A stretch of 64,000 nt of DNA from Phycisphaerales bacterium (GTDB lineage: Bacteria > Planctomycetota > Phycisphaerae > UBA1845 > UTPLA1), in the NCBI GenBank assembly GCA_020639075.1, contig JACKHI010000001.1:2976001-3040000 (forward strand), written 5' to 3'. The position numbers and the translations under genes were made by a program. Below, piece by piece: positions 34,796 through 45,085 of this stretch; position 1 is the first letter of the stretch; each line of letters begins with the position of its first letter. Below the pieces are notes generated by a model that had not been told where the DNA came from, searched no databases, and saw only the letters and a list, made by a program, of their open reading frames with translations.

Positions 34796-34850
34796 TCCAC
34801 CACGATTCGCATTGAACGAATGAACTTCGCAACCTCTTGCAGGTGCCTGA

Positions 34851-35387
34851 ATGAGCTGGATCGAAAACAGATTTGAAGAAGGCCTGATCATCACGTCGCT
34901 CGACTGGGCGATTAATTGGGGCCGGCGCTACAGCATCTGGCCGATGACGTTCGGTCTCGCCTGTTGCGCCATCGAGATGATGGCCATCGGCGCGAGCCGC
35001 TTCGACGTGGATCGCTTCGGCGCGGGTGCATTCCGCGCATCGCCGCGACAGGCCGATCTGATGATCGTCGCCGGTACCGTCACTTATAAGATGGCCAGCC
35101 GCGTCAAGCGTCTCTACAACCAGATGCCGGAGCCGAAGTACGTGATGGCGATGGGCGCCTGCACGATCGGCGGCGGCCCTTACTTCAAGAACGGTTACCA
35201 CGTCGTGAAGGGCGTCGACCTCGTCGTTCCGGTGGACATTTATGTGCCGGGTTGCCCGCCGCGCCCCGAAACGCTGATCGAGGGCATCCTGCGGCTGCAG
35301 GACATGATCAAGAATCAATCGCTGGCCCGCGATCGTTGGCAGGGCGCGAAAGAGAAGGTCCTCGCCTCGACGCCGACATACGCGTGA
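34851..35387 (+). CDS. nuoB: NADH-quinone oxidoreductase subunit B
   Basis: 178 aa. Holds cluster N2, the last iron-sulfur centre before quinone. The ligands are visible: C38/C39 in GLACCAIEMMA, C104 in GACTIGGGPYF and C135 in GCPPRPE. Its DVDRFGAGAFRASPRQADL and MASRVKRLYNQMPEPKYVM segments are standard. AGGTG precedes ATG 34851. It lies between nuoA and nuoC in the usual order. Confidence 0.96.
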   Translation: MSWIENRFEEGLIITSLDWAINWGRRYSIWPMTFGLACCAIEMMAIGASRFDVDRFGAGAFRASPRQADLMIVAGTVTYKMASRVKRLYNQMPEPKYVMAMGACTIGGGPYFKNGYHVVKGVDLVVPVDIYVPGCPPRPETLIEGILRLQDMIKNQSLARDRWQGAKEKVLASTPTYA

Positions 35388-35438
35388 TCATCGCACGACT
35401 GCAGACGAATGTGATCCGTTCGATACGAGAAGGAATCC

Positions 35439-36002
35439 ATGGCTCCAGAAGAAATTACGGAACTGCTGAAGAAGGAATTCGGCGAATTCATCGTCGGTTC
35501 GAAATTCGACACGGCGCACCCGCGCGTGGGCGTTCGAGCGGATGCCTGGCCGGAAGTCGCCAGATTTCTCCGCGATGACTCTCGCACCGGATTCAACATG
35601 CTCCGCTGCGTCACGGCGCTCGATCTGCTCGAGGATGACACGCTGTGCGCCGAGTACGATCTGCACGCGATCCGGGCGCCGAAGTCCGGCGCCGCGCCCT
35701 ACGAACTGATTCACGGCATCTGCATCGAAGTCAGCGTGCCGAGGAATAATCCGCGGATCCCCAGCGTCGCCGATGTCTGGCGCGCGGCGGACTGGCACGA
35801 GCGTGAAGCCTACGACCTGATGGGCATCATCTTCGAAAACCATCCGGATTCGATGATCGGACCGAACGGCAAGCATCCTCGACGGATTCTCTGCCCCGAC
35901 GACTGGGTAGGTCATCCGCTTCGCAAAGACTACTTGTTCCCGATGGAGTACCACGGCATTCCCGCCGTCACGGAAATGGGACAGACGCGCCCCGTTCACT
36001 AG
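35439..36002 (+). CDS. nuoC: NADH-quinone oxidoreductase subunit C
   Basis: 187 aa. A peripheral-arm subunit of complex I (30 kDa homologue). The signature DVWRAADWHEREAYDLMGI and the following HPDSMIGPNGKHPRRIL-type region are present, as is a late HPLRKDY. GAAGGA precedes ATG 35439. It is separate from nuoD, unlike in E. coli where nuoC and nuoD are fused. Confidence 0.94.
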   Translation: MAPEEITELLKKEFGEFIVGSKFDTAHPRVGVRADAWPEVARFLRDDSRTGFNMLRCVTALDLLEDDTLCAEYDLHAIRAPKSGAAPYELIHGICIEVSVPRNNPRIPSVADVWRAADWHEREAYDLMGIIFENHPDSMIGPNGKHPRRILCPDDWVGHPLRKDYLFPMEYHGIPAVTEMGQTRPVH

Positions 36003-36065
36003 TCACTGGGCGACAAGGACCGCGGCACGAAGCGCCGCGTGTCATCAGGAATCGGATTCACTATC

Positions 36066-37268
36066 ATGGCCGACGTCGTTCTCGAAGCACTACCGGATAT
36101 CAATGCCGACCTTTCGGCGGAGATGCTTGCCGATCCCCAGCAGGATTTCCCGACCGAGGAAATGCTCGTCAACATGGGTCCGCAGCATCCCGCGACGCAC
36201 GGCGTGTTGCGAGTCGTATTGCGTACGGACGGCGAGATGGTCCTCGAAGCCGTCCCGCACCTCGGATATCTGCATCGCTGTGCGGAAAAAATCGGCGAAA
36301 CGCTCGCTCCGTATCAGTACATTCCCTATACCGATCGAATGGACTACCTCGCGGGGATGAACAACAACCTCGCCTTCGCCGAGGCCTGCGAAAAGCTCAG
36401 CGGACTGGAGGCCGAGATTTCGCAACGAGCGAAGCTCATCCGCATCATCTTCGCGGAACTGAACCGAATCGCATCGCACTTAGTCGCATTCGGCACCTAC
36501 GGACTCGACCTTGGCGCGTTCACGCCGTTTCTCTATGCGTTCCGTGAGCGCGAGTACATCCTCGACCTATTCGAATCCACTTGCGGCGCGCGGCTGACTT
36601 ACAGCTATATCACGATCGGCGGCGTGACGGATGATTTGCCGGACAAGTTCGTCGATGTCACGCGGGAATTCCTCGACTACTTCGAGCCAAAGGTCATCGA
36701 ATACAACAACCTCCTGACGCACAACCACATCTTCGTGAAGCGAACGGCAAATGTCGGCGTGATTACGAAGAAGGATGCGATCGACTACGCATTGACGGGG
36801 CCCGTCCTGCGCGGATCGGGCATCCAATGGGACCTTCGAAAACTGCCCGGCTCCGGATATGAGGATTTCGACTTCGAGATTCCCTTCGGCCGCGGAGAAA
36901 AGGGGGCCGTGGGCGACTGTTGGGATCGCTACTACGTGCGGATCTGTGAAATGCAGGAGTCCGTGAAGATCATCCGACAGGCACTGGACCGGCTCGCCGG
37001 AACAGAAGGCCAGGAAGTGACCCACAAGAAGGGCAAGACGCTAAAGCTCCCTGCCGACGAGATTTATCACGAAATTGAGAACCCGCGCGGGCAGCTCGGA
37101 TTCATGATTCGCGGCAACGGCTCAGTCATTCCCGATCGGGTCAAGGCACGCGGACCGAGCTTCTGCAATCTCTCAGTGACCGAGCGAGTGTGCTCCGGGG
37201 TCCTGCTGGGAGACATGGCGGCCATTATCGGAAGCATCGACGTCGTCATGGGCGAAGTGGATCGCTGA
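36066..37268 (+). CDS. nuoD: NADH-quinone oxidoreductase subunit D
   Basis: 400 aa. The 49-kDa-type subunit that lines the quinone pocket. MGPQHPATHGVLRVVL, HLGYLHRCAEKIGE, TDRMDYLAGMNNN and the C-terminal DVVMGEVDR ending are conserved. ATG 36066 was chosen as the plausible start; the frame opens at a GTG 27 nt earlier. About 400 nt without a gene follow before nuoH, where nuoE, F and G would normally sit. Confidence 0.95.
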   Translation: MADVVLEALPDINADLSAEMLADPQQDFPTEEMLVNMGPQHPATHGVLRVVLRTDGEMVLEAVPHLGYLHRCAEKIGETLAPYQYIPYTDRMDYLAGMNNNLAFAEACEKLSGLEAEISQRAKLIRIIFAELNRIASHLVAFGTYGLDLGAFTPFLYAFREREYILDLFESTCGARLTYSYITIGGVTDDLPDKFVDVTREFLDYFEPKVIEYNNLLTHNHIFVKRTANVGVITKKDAIDYALTGPVLRGSGIQWDLRKLPGSGYEDFDFEIPFGRGEKGAVGDCWDRYYVRICEMQESVKIIRQALDRLAGTEGQEVTHKKGKTLKLPADEIYHEIENPRGQLGFMIRGNGSVIPDRVKARGPSFCNLSVTERVCSGVLLGDMAAIIGSIDVVMGEVDR

Positions 37269-37667
37269 CGCCGGGCGTCAGAGGTCCGCTCGTAAACCTG
37301 TCCTTTTGTCGTCGGGCAGGATTCGCCAACCAAATTCGTTCGTTCGATTTCATCGGGCGTCGGGCGAATTCCCAGATTGCGATGGCTCGCGCTAGTGGCC
37401 GACGCACGGCGTCCCGTTTCGGCGTGTTGAGAATCTCGGAATCTCGCGCCTTCGCCCTGAACGGACGTATCCGCCTCGGGGTCGGAACCAGGCCCGCGAT
37501 CGACGTCGGATTCGTCGCGAACCACCGTTTTTGCTGGCTTCCTTCAACGAAAACAAACAGTCTGAAACACGGCCTTCGTCGGTCTGGCCAAGGCTTTGCA
37601 TGCCCGTTATAACCAGCGATCTTAACGCTGAGTGGAAGAACACGGTCCCAGCGGGGAGACGCCGACA
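37269..37667. other. Gap between nuoD and nuoH
   Basis: 399 bp with no gene in either strand that I would defend, in the slot where nuoE-F-G usually sit. A possible promoter lies at its right end. No residue of NuoE/F/G coding sequence was recognised in translation. Confidence 0.5.
37585..37613 (+). promoter_or_regulatory. Possible internal promoter for nuoH-N
   Basis: TGGCCA (37585-37590, four of six -35 positions) and TATAAC (37608-37613) with a 17-bp spacer, 55 nt before the nuoH start. It could give the membrane-arm genes separate expression. Confidence 0.4.
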
Positions 37668-39431
37668 GTGGCATCGATCACGCTTCCGTGGGTTGAACGC
37701 AACCCCAAGACATTAACCAGTCAACGACGCACGGCACTGACCTTGTTGTACAGCCTTGCGTTCCTGCACGTCCTCCTGGTCATTGCCTCCTGGGCGTGGC
37801 TGACGCCATTGAGTTCGGCGGCGAAGGATCTGACGGACGGCCGCATCCCGCTGGTCCTGATTCTCTGCGTCGGCTCCGTGATCGGCATGCTGACGTTCGT
37901 CACGGCCGCGCTGGTCGTTACGTTCTATCGACTCGTCGGCAGAATACTGGCTGCCCCGTGGGTGGCATTCATTATCTTCATCGGCGCCATCGTCGGCATC
38001 ATCCTGCTCGCGTGGCTTCACGCCGAGGCATTTGCATTCGTTAAGAACATGGCCCATCCGGCCTACACGGACGTCAATCCGGCGCCGAAGATCTTCGGGA
38101 CGTCGATCGAATACGAACAAAGCGTCCGAAGCATCTACGAACAGAACCTCGAGCCGTATGCATTCAAGATTCCCTTCGTCGGCAACGTCACGGTGCTGGC
38201 GGCGTACATCCTCTGGCCGCTTCAGTTTGCGATCGTTCGGGATCTCGTCGCCGTCGGCGGCATCATCGGTTTCATCAGCATCGTTCCCGGCTTCGGAATC
38301 TGGTGGGAACGCAAGATCGCCGGCCGCATGCAGTCGCGCATGGGACCCATGCGGGCGGGCGGCTGGCACGGCTGGGCGCAGTCCGCGGCCGACGGTATCA
38401 AGCTGATCTTCAAGGAAGATTACGTTCCACCGTCAGGCGACGGCCTGCTCTTCCGGCTTGCCCCGTATTTCGCACTGGTCCCGGCCATCTGCGCGTTCAT
38501 CGCCCTGCCGTTCGCTGCGGCGTGGGTCTTCCGCGATCTCGACGTCGCGCTGATCTTCATCTTGGCCATGCTCGGCATTGAAGTGATGGGCGTCATCCTC
38601 GCCGGCTGGGCGAGCAACAACAAGTGGTCGGTCTATGGCGCGATGCGCGAGGCCTGCCAGATGGTTTCCTACGAAATCCCGATGGGCATGGCGCTATTGA
38701 TCCCGGTCATGACGGCCGGCTCGCTGAATCTCGGTGCGATCGCCGAGGCGCAGGGCGGCGGCTTCTGGACGTGGTTCATCTTCAAGAACGTCTGGTGCTT
38801 CGCCGCGTTCTTCATCTACTACTGCGCCGCGCTGGCAAGTTGCAAGCGGGCGCCGTTCGACCTGCCGGAATCGGAATCGGAACTCGTCGCCGGCTTCCTG
38901 ACGGAATACAGCGGCTTTCGCTGGTCGCTCTTTTTCTTCGGCGAGTATGCCGCAATGTTCGTCATCAGCGGCCTGGCAACGATTCTGTTCCTCGGCGGCT
39001 GGATGTCGCCCTTCCCGTCGGAATGGGCGGACAAGCTGATCGATCCGAACACGAATCACTTCGTCGCGACGATCATTCGCGGCGTCGTCGCGGAGAACCC
39101 GCTCTGGTTCATTGCCAAGGCGACGTTCATGTTCTTCCTTCAGCTCTGGATCCGCTGGACACTGCCGCGAATTCGAATCGACCAGGTTCTGTACGCCTGC
39201 GTGCAGGTGCTGCTCCCGATGATGATGGTCGTGCTGCTCGGAAACACGCTTTGGATACTGGCCGTCGATCACTGGTCGTGGATGCAGACGACGGACATGA
39301 TCATCAACTGGATCCTCGCGGCGCTCGGCGTAGCGGTCGTAATCGGCATGCTGGCGATCGCGTCGTACGGCTTCCGCCACAATAAGGCGCTTGTCGGTTC
39401 GATGGCCGCGGATCAGCTGCCCGGTAAGTAG
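37668..39431 (+). CDS. nuoH: NADH-quinone oxidoreductase subunit H with N-terminal extension
   Basis: 587 aa, against about 325-420 in most NuoH. The canonical subunit starts near residue 193 (WWERKIAGRMQSRMGPMRAG at 212-231 corresponds to the conserved ERR...QxRxGPNRVG loop). It keeps the acidic loop PFDLPESESELVAGF and the helices after it. The first 180 or so residues hold three more predicted helices (about 23-43, 60-88, 96-116) and a soluble stretch (130-170). GTG 37668 is chosen because GGGGAG lies 9 nt upstream; the frame opens at 37632. NuoH links the peripheral arm to the membrane arm. Confidence 0.92.
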   Translation: MASITLPWVERNPKTLTSQRRTALTLLYSLAFLHVLLVIASWAWLTPLSSAAKDLTDGRIPLVLILCVGSVIGMLTFVTAALVVTFYRLVGRILAAPWVAFIIFIGAIVGIILLAWLHAEAFAFVKNMAHPAYTDVNPAPKIFGTSIEYEQSVRSIYEQNLEPYAFKIPFVGNVTVLAAYILWPLQFAIVRDLVAVGGIIGFISIVPGFGIWWERKIAGRMQSRMGPMRAGGWHGWAQSAADGIKLIFKEDYVPPSGDGLLFRLAPYFALVPAICAFIALPFAAAWVFRDLDVALIFILAMLGIEVMGVILAGWASNNKWSVYGAMREACQMVSYEIPMGMALLIPVMTAGSLNLGAIAEAQGGGFWTWFIFKNVWCFAAFFIYYCAALASCKRAPFDLPESESELVAGFLTEYSGFRWSLFFFGEYAAMFVISGLATILFLGGWMSPFPSEWADKLIDPNTNHFVATIIRGVVAENPLWFIAKATFMFFLQLWIRWTLPRIRIDQVLYACVQVLLPMMMVVLLGNTLWILAVDHWSWMQTTDMIINWILAALGVAVVIGMLAIASYGFRHNKALVGSMAADQLPGK

Positions 39432-39514
39432 TGAATCGACCGTCGCTCGACCCGCGAGCGACTTGTACATGCGAGACGACTGCCGTGAATGCGGTCGAAT
39501 AGTAAAGACTGACG

Positions 39515-40012
39515 ATGATCGAAGACGCAGCTTTCTACATCTTTGCCGGCGTGTCGCTCTTCAGCGCGATCGCCGTCGTTCTTTCCAAGAACATTGTCCG
39601 CGCCGCTGTCGGCCTGCTCGGCACTCTGGGCGGCGTCGCCTGTCTGTATTTCCTGGCCGACGCGAACTTGCTCGGCGTGATCCAGCTGATCGTCTATGCG
39701 GGGGGTACGCTGATCCTGATCGTTTTCGGCATCATGCTGACGAGCCAGTCGCCCTGGGTCGGGTTCCTTCCGACGAAGGTCCAGGCGATCGCCGCGTCGA
39801 TCGTCGCCGTCATCCTGACGATCGGCATCGTCCGGCTGGTCACGCTCGTGCCGTGGGCCCAGCGCAATCCGGACGAGCTTTCCCAGTCGCTGACGGTCAA
39901 GAGCATCGGCGACGCCCTTCTGACGACGTATCTCGTGCCCTTCGAAGTGGCGAGCGTGTTGTTGCTCGTCGTCATGATCGGCGCGGCCTATTTGGCGCGA
40001 ACGGAGAAGTAA
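39515..40012 (+). CDS. nuoJ: NADH-quinone oxidoreductase subunit J
   Basis: 165 aa with five predicted membrane helices. Complex I membrane-arm subunit near the quinone cavity. Conserved: RAAVGLLGTLGGVACLYF and the later VIQLIVYAGGTLILIVF. It is followed after 6 nt by nuoK, so the two are probably co-translated. Confidence 0.93.
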   Translation: MIEDAAFYIFAGVSLFSAIAVVLSKNIVRAAVGLLGTLGGVACLYFLADANLLGVIQLIVYAGGTLILIVFGIMLTSQSPWVGFLPTKVQAIAASIVAVILTIGIVRLVTLVPWAQRNPDELSQSLTVKSIGDALLTTYLVPFEVASVLLLVVMIGAAYLARTEK

Positions 40013-40018
40013 TCAGCG

Positions 40019-40333
40019 ATGCTCGCGACGATTGGACTCCAACACTACCTGATTCTCTCGGCGCTGATCTTCTCGCTCGGCGTGCTCTGCATGGCCACGA
40101 AGCGAAACGCGATCGGAATCCTGATCGGCGTCGAACTCGTGCTGAATTCGGCGAACATCAATCTCGTCGGCTTTTCGAAATACCAGACGGGCAAAGGCGA
40201 CGGCCAGATATTCGCCGTCTTCGTGATCCTGCTGGCTGCGGCAGAGGCCGCCCTGGCGATCGCGATCTTTATGAACTTCTACAACAACGTCCGCACGATC
40301 GACGTCGATCGCGGTGACGAACTGCGCGGCTGA
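40019..40333 (+). CDS. nuoK: NADH-quinone oxidoreductase subunit K
   Basis: 104 aa, three helices. The conserved buried acidic residues are in IGILIGVELVLNSANINLV and VFVILLAAAEAALAIAI. They belong to the proton-path chain of complex I. Typical length for the family (about 100). Confidence 0.95.
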   Translation: MLATIGLQHYLILSALIFSLGVLCMATKRNAIGILIGVELVLNSANINLVGFSKYQTGKGDGQIFAVFVILLAAAEAALAIAIFMNFYNNVRTIDVDRGDELRG

Positions 40334-40393
40334 TACCTGAGTTGAAGGCCGGACCGCCCTACTCGGGCGGATCGGCGACTGTTAGAACGCGTT

Positions 40394-42889
40394 ATGAACC
40401 ATCAATTCGAAATCTGTCTCGCCCTGGGCGTCGTGGTCCCGCTGATCAGCTTCGCGATTCTCGTCTTCTTCGGCGCGAATCCGCCGTTCGGCAAACCGCG
40501 GGCCGCGTATCTTGCGTTCGCGGCGATCGCGACCAGTTGCGTCCTGTCGTCTTACGTCCTGATCAACTGGTACGGTCTTTCCGTCGCCGAGCGGACGGAA
40601 CTGACGGAGAACGCATTCCGCTATCACTGGGCGGACTTCGGCAATATCTCGATCGATGTCGGCGTCAAACTCGATTCACTCACTGTGATCATGTATTTCA
40701 TGGTCACGTTCATCGCGAGCTGCATTCACGCCTTCAGCATCGGCTACATGTCGGGCCACAGCGACGAAGTCGGCGGAAAGTGCAAGTACCATCGGTTCTT
40801 CGCCTATTTTGGCCTGTTCAGCTTCAGTATGCTCGGTCTTGTCATCAGCAGCAGCCTGCTGTTCCTCTTCATCTTCTGGGAACTCGTCGGTCTCTGCTCC
40901 TACCTGCTGATCGGCTTCTACTTCCACGAGAAATACGCGTCCGACGCCGGCATGAAGGCGTTCATCACGAACCGCGTCGGCGACTTCGGTTTTATCGTGG
41001 GTCTGGCGCTGGTCGTGCTTTACACGGGTACGTTTGATCTGGATGCGGCGGCAGCATCGTTCGCTGAGCAATACCACACCGGCACGGGCATCTTCGCCGA
41101 ATCGATCAGCCTCTTCGGATGGCATGTCTCGGGCATGACGCTCGCGACGCTCATGGGCATCGGACTCTTCTGCGGCGCGATGGGCAAGAGCGCCCAGTTC
41201 CCGCTGCACGTCTGGTTGCCGGACGCCATGGCCGGCCCGACGCCCGTTTCCGCGCTGATTCACGCTGCCACGATGGTCGCGGCCGGCGTTTACCTCGTTG
41301 CCCGCGTCTTCCGCCTGCTGACGCCAGACGCGCAGATGTTCATCGCCGTCATCGGCTGCATCACGCTGACGATCACGGCGCTGATCGCCATCGTGCAGAC
41401 GGACATCAAGAAGATCCTCGCCTATTCGACGCTCAGCCAACTCGGCTACATGGTCTTCGGCATGGGCGTCGGCGCCTGGACGGCGGCGTTGTTCCATCTC
41501 ATGACGCACGCGTTCTTCAAAGCCATGCTGTTCCTCGGATCCGGTCAGGTCATCGAGGGCTGCCATCACGAAAAGAACATCATGAAGATGGGCGGGCTGT
41601 CCAGGAAAATGCCGTGGACGGGGCGCACGTTCCTCGTCGGCGTCCTGGCCATTGCCGGATTCGGCATTCCCTGGCTGCACATCGGCGATATCAAATTCGG
41701 ACTCGGCGGCTTCTTCAGCAAGGACGAGATCCTCGCCGTCGCCTACGAACGCGCCTTTAACATGGGCGGCGATGGCCACGGCGAGAGTCACGAATCCGGC
41801 GGCACGCATGGCGAGAACGAAGACCACGCCGCACCTGTCCACGGCGACGGCCACGCCATGGCGAACGTCGCCGAAGGCGTGCAACTCGCCAGCGCCGACA
41901 CGAATGCGTCGGCCCTGCTCGCGGCCCAGTCGGCAATGGCCAGTTCGGAATCGGGCGACGCGCATCACGCCGAACACGGTCGCGCCGACAAAATGAAAAT
42001 CGCCGGAACCCTGCCGAGCCTGCCGAAGTGGATGTTCTGGCTGCCGATCTTCATCGCCTACGTCACGCCGTTCTACATGATGCGCTGCTACTGGCTGACG
42101 TTCCGCGGCACGCCGCGCGATCACCACGTCCACGATCACGCCCACGAGATTCCGTGGATGTGGGTCCCGCTCGTGATCCTCGCGGTCGGCACACTCGTGT
42201 GCAGCTACATGCTCTTCCGACCGATGATCGCAGACGCCGGCGGCGTCGCGACTCATGCCGCCGGAATTGTCGCCATCGACGGCGAAGCCCACTCGTGGGA
42301 GGACACGTCCGGTCAAGTCATGTTGACCGTCACGCACGGCAGCGGCATGGACAACCCGCACAACGCGCTGGCGCTGATCGTCGGCTTCTCGTGGCTCATC
42401 GGCATGGGCCTCGCATGGCTCATCTATCGAAACGGACCGGCGCTGGCGGGACGCATCAAGGACAGTGTCCCCGGTCTCGCATTGGTCCATCACGCCCTCG
42501 AACAGAAGTTGTACTTCGACCACGTATACAACTACGCGCTGGTCGGCGGAACGAAGGCGTTCGGCAAGCTGATGGGCGCGGCCGACGGCGTGCTCGATTT
42601 CGTCGTTGACGCGGTTGCATACCTGTTCCGCGGAATCGGCGTGTTCGCCGGCCGACAACTCGACATGGGCGTCGAGAAGCGCGACATCGGTCTGGTCGAC
42701 AACATTGCGAATTTCCTCGCCTGGATCACATACATGACGGGCACAGGATTGCGACGGCCGCAGAACGGCCGAATTCGAACATACGTACTGCTGACAGCTG
42801 GTGCGGCGGGCATCGCCCTGCTGTTCGTGCTGTTCTGGCCGCATTCGTCGGACGCGGCGGAAGTACTCTCCGCCACGGCGCAACCGTAG
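40394..42889 (+). CDS. nuoL: NADH-quinone oxidoreductase subunit L with His-rich insert
   Basis: 831 aa, against about 615-650 typical. An antiporter-like proton-pumping subunit. Conserved core: FIFWELVGLCSYLLIGFYF, HVWLPDAMAGPTPVSALIHA, KKILAYSTLSQLGYM and the long lateral C-terminal helix region. Between about residues 456 and 535 there is a Gly/His/Asp-rich insert (DGHGESHESGGTHGENEDH, VHGDGHAMANV, GDAHHAEHGRAD), and another His patch at DHHVHDHAHEIPW. The TAG stop (42887-42889) is inside the first copy of a palindromic repeat. The gene follows nuoK after 60 nt. Confidence 0.95.
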   Translation: MNHQFEICLALGVVVPLISFAILVFFGANPPFGKPRAAYLAFAAIATSCVLSSYVLINWYGLSVAERTELTENAFRYHWADFGNISIDVGVKLDSLTVIMYFMVTFIASCIHAFSIGYMSGHSDEVGGKCKYHRFFAYFGLFSFSMLGLVISSSLLFLFIFWELVGLCSYLLIGFYFHEKYASDAGMKAFITNRVGDFGFIVGLALVVLYTGTFDLDAAAASFAEQYHTGTGIFAESISLFGWHVSGMTLATLMGIGLFCGAMGKSAQFPLHVWLPDAMAGPTPVSALIHAATMVAAGVYLVARVFRLLTPDAQMFIAVIGCITLTITALIAIVQTDIKKILAYSTLSQLGYMVFGMGVGAWTAALFHLMTHAFFKAMLFLGSGQVIEGCHHEKNIMKMGGLSRKMPWTGRTFLVGVLAIAGFGIPWLHIGDIKFGLGGFFSKDEILAVAYERAFNMGGDGHGESHESGGTHGENEDHAAPVHGDGHAMANVAEGVQLASADTNASALLAAQSAMASSESGDAHHAEHGRADKMKIAGTLPSLPKWMFWLPIFIAYVTPFYMMRCYWLTFRGTPRDHHVHDHAHEIPWMWVPLVILAVGTLVCSYMLFRPMIADAGGVATHAAGIVAIDGEAHSWEDTSGQVMLTVTHGSGMDNPHNALALIVGFSWLIGMGLAWLIYRNGPALAGRIKDSVPGLALVHHALEQKLYFDHVYNYALVGGTKAFGKLMGAADGVLDFVVDAVAYLFRGIGVFAGRQLDMGVEKRDIGLVDNIANFLAWITYMTGTGLRRPQNGRIRTYVLLTAGAAGIALLFVLFWPHSSDAAEVLSATAQP

Positions 42890-43352
42890 GTCGGGTCATC
42901 GACCCGACATCATCGGGTGCCATGCCGACCCAAATGGTCGGCATGCGGGACATGAGCCGTAGGGTGGGCCGTGCCCACCAACTGCCGGCCGGGTGCCATG
43001 CCGACCCCCAAGGTCGGCATGCGAGACATGAGACAACGACGGCGCAACGATTGAGCCGTCCAGCCCGTAGGTCGGGTCATCGACCCGACATCGCCGGGCG
43101 CCGTAGGGTGGGCCGTGCCCACCAGCTGCCGGCCGGGTGCCATGCCGACCCAAAAGGTCGGCATGCGGGACATGAGACAACGACGGCGCAACGATTGAGC
43201 CGTCCAGCCCGTAGGTCGGGTCATCGACCCGACATCGCCGGGCGCCGTAGGGTGGGCCGTGCCCACCAAATGCCGGCGGGGTGCCATGCCGCCCCCCAAG
43301 GTCGGCAGGCAGGATATGAGACAACGACGGCGCAACGATTGAGCCGTCCAGC
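42886..43352. repeat. Three tandem palindromic-repeat units between nuoL and nuoM
   Basis: Three units lie in tandem: 42886-43066 (about 181 bp), 43067-43210 (144 bp) and 43211-43352 (142 bp). Each begins GTAGGTCGGGTCATCGACCC and holds further hairpin modules: GTAGGGTGGGCCGTGCCCACC-type and GGTGCCATGCCGACC...GGTCGGCATGC. Each ends with a common CAACGACGGCGCAACGATT and GAGCCGTCCAGC tail. Unit 1 has a partly duplicated module. The first unit overlaps the nuoL stop. The rest of the gap (43353-43470) is non-repetitive and ends in the nuoM ribosome site. Confidence 0.9.
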
Positions 43353-43470
43353 GCACGCGAGTGCGAATCGAGTCTGCGGGCTCGAATGAAAATGGAATCA
43401 CGGCGCACGTCCACCGGTCGAATCCGGGGACGCCGCCGCAGAGAGACACACTCGTCAGGAGAATCCAAAG

Positions 43471-45078
<1,608 letters not shown>

Positions 45079-45085
45079 CGCACAG

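Noticed and set aside
40676..42883. 735-aa minus-strand ORF opposite nuoL
   Set aside because: Shadow frame. The His/Asp-rich translation reflects the complementary codons of nuoL.
42886..43352. CRISPR array
   Set aside because: The units abut without spacers, are made of nested palindromes of different kinds, and no cas genes are present.
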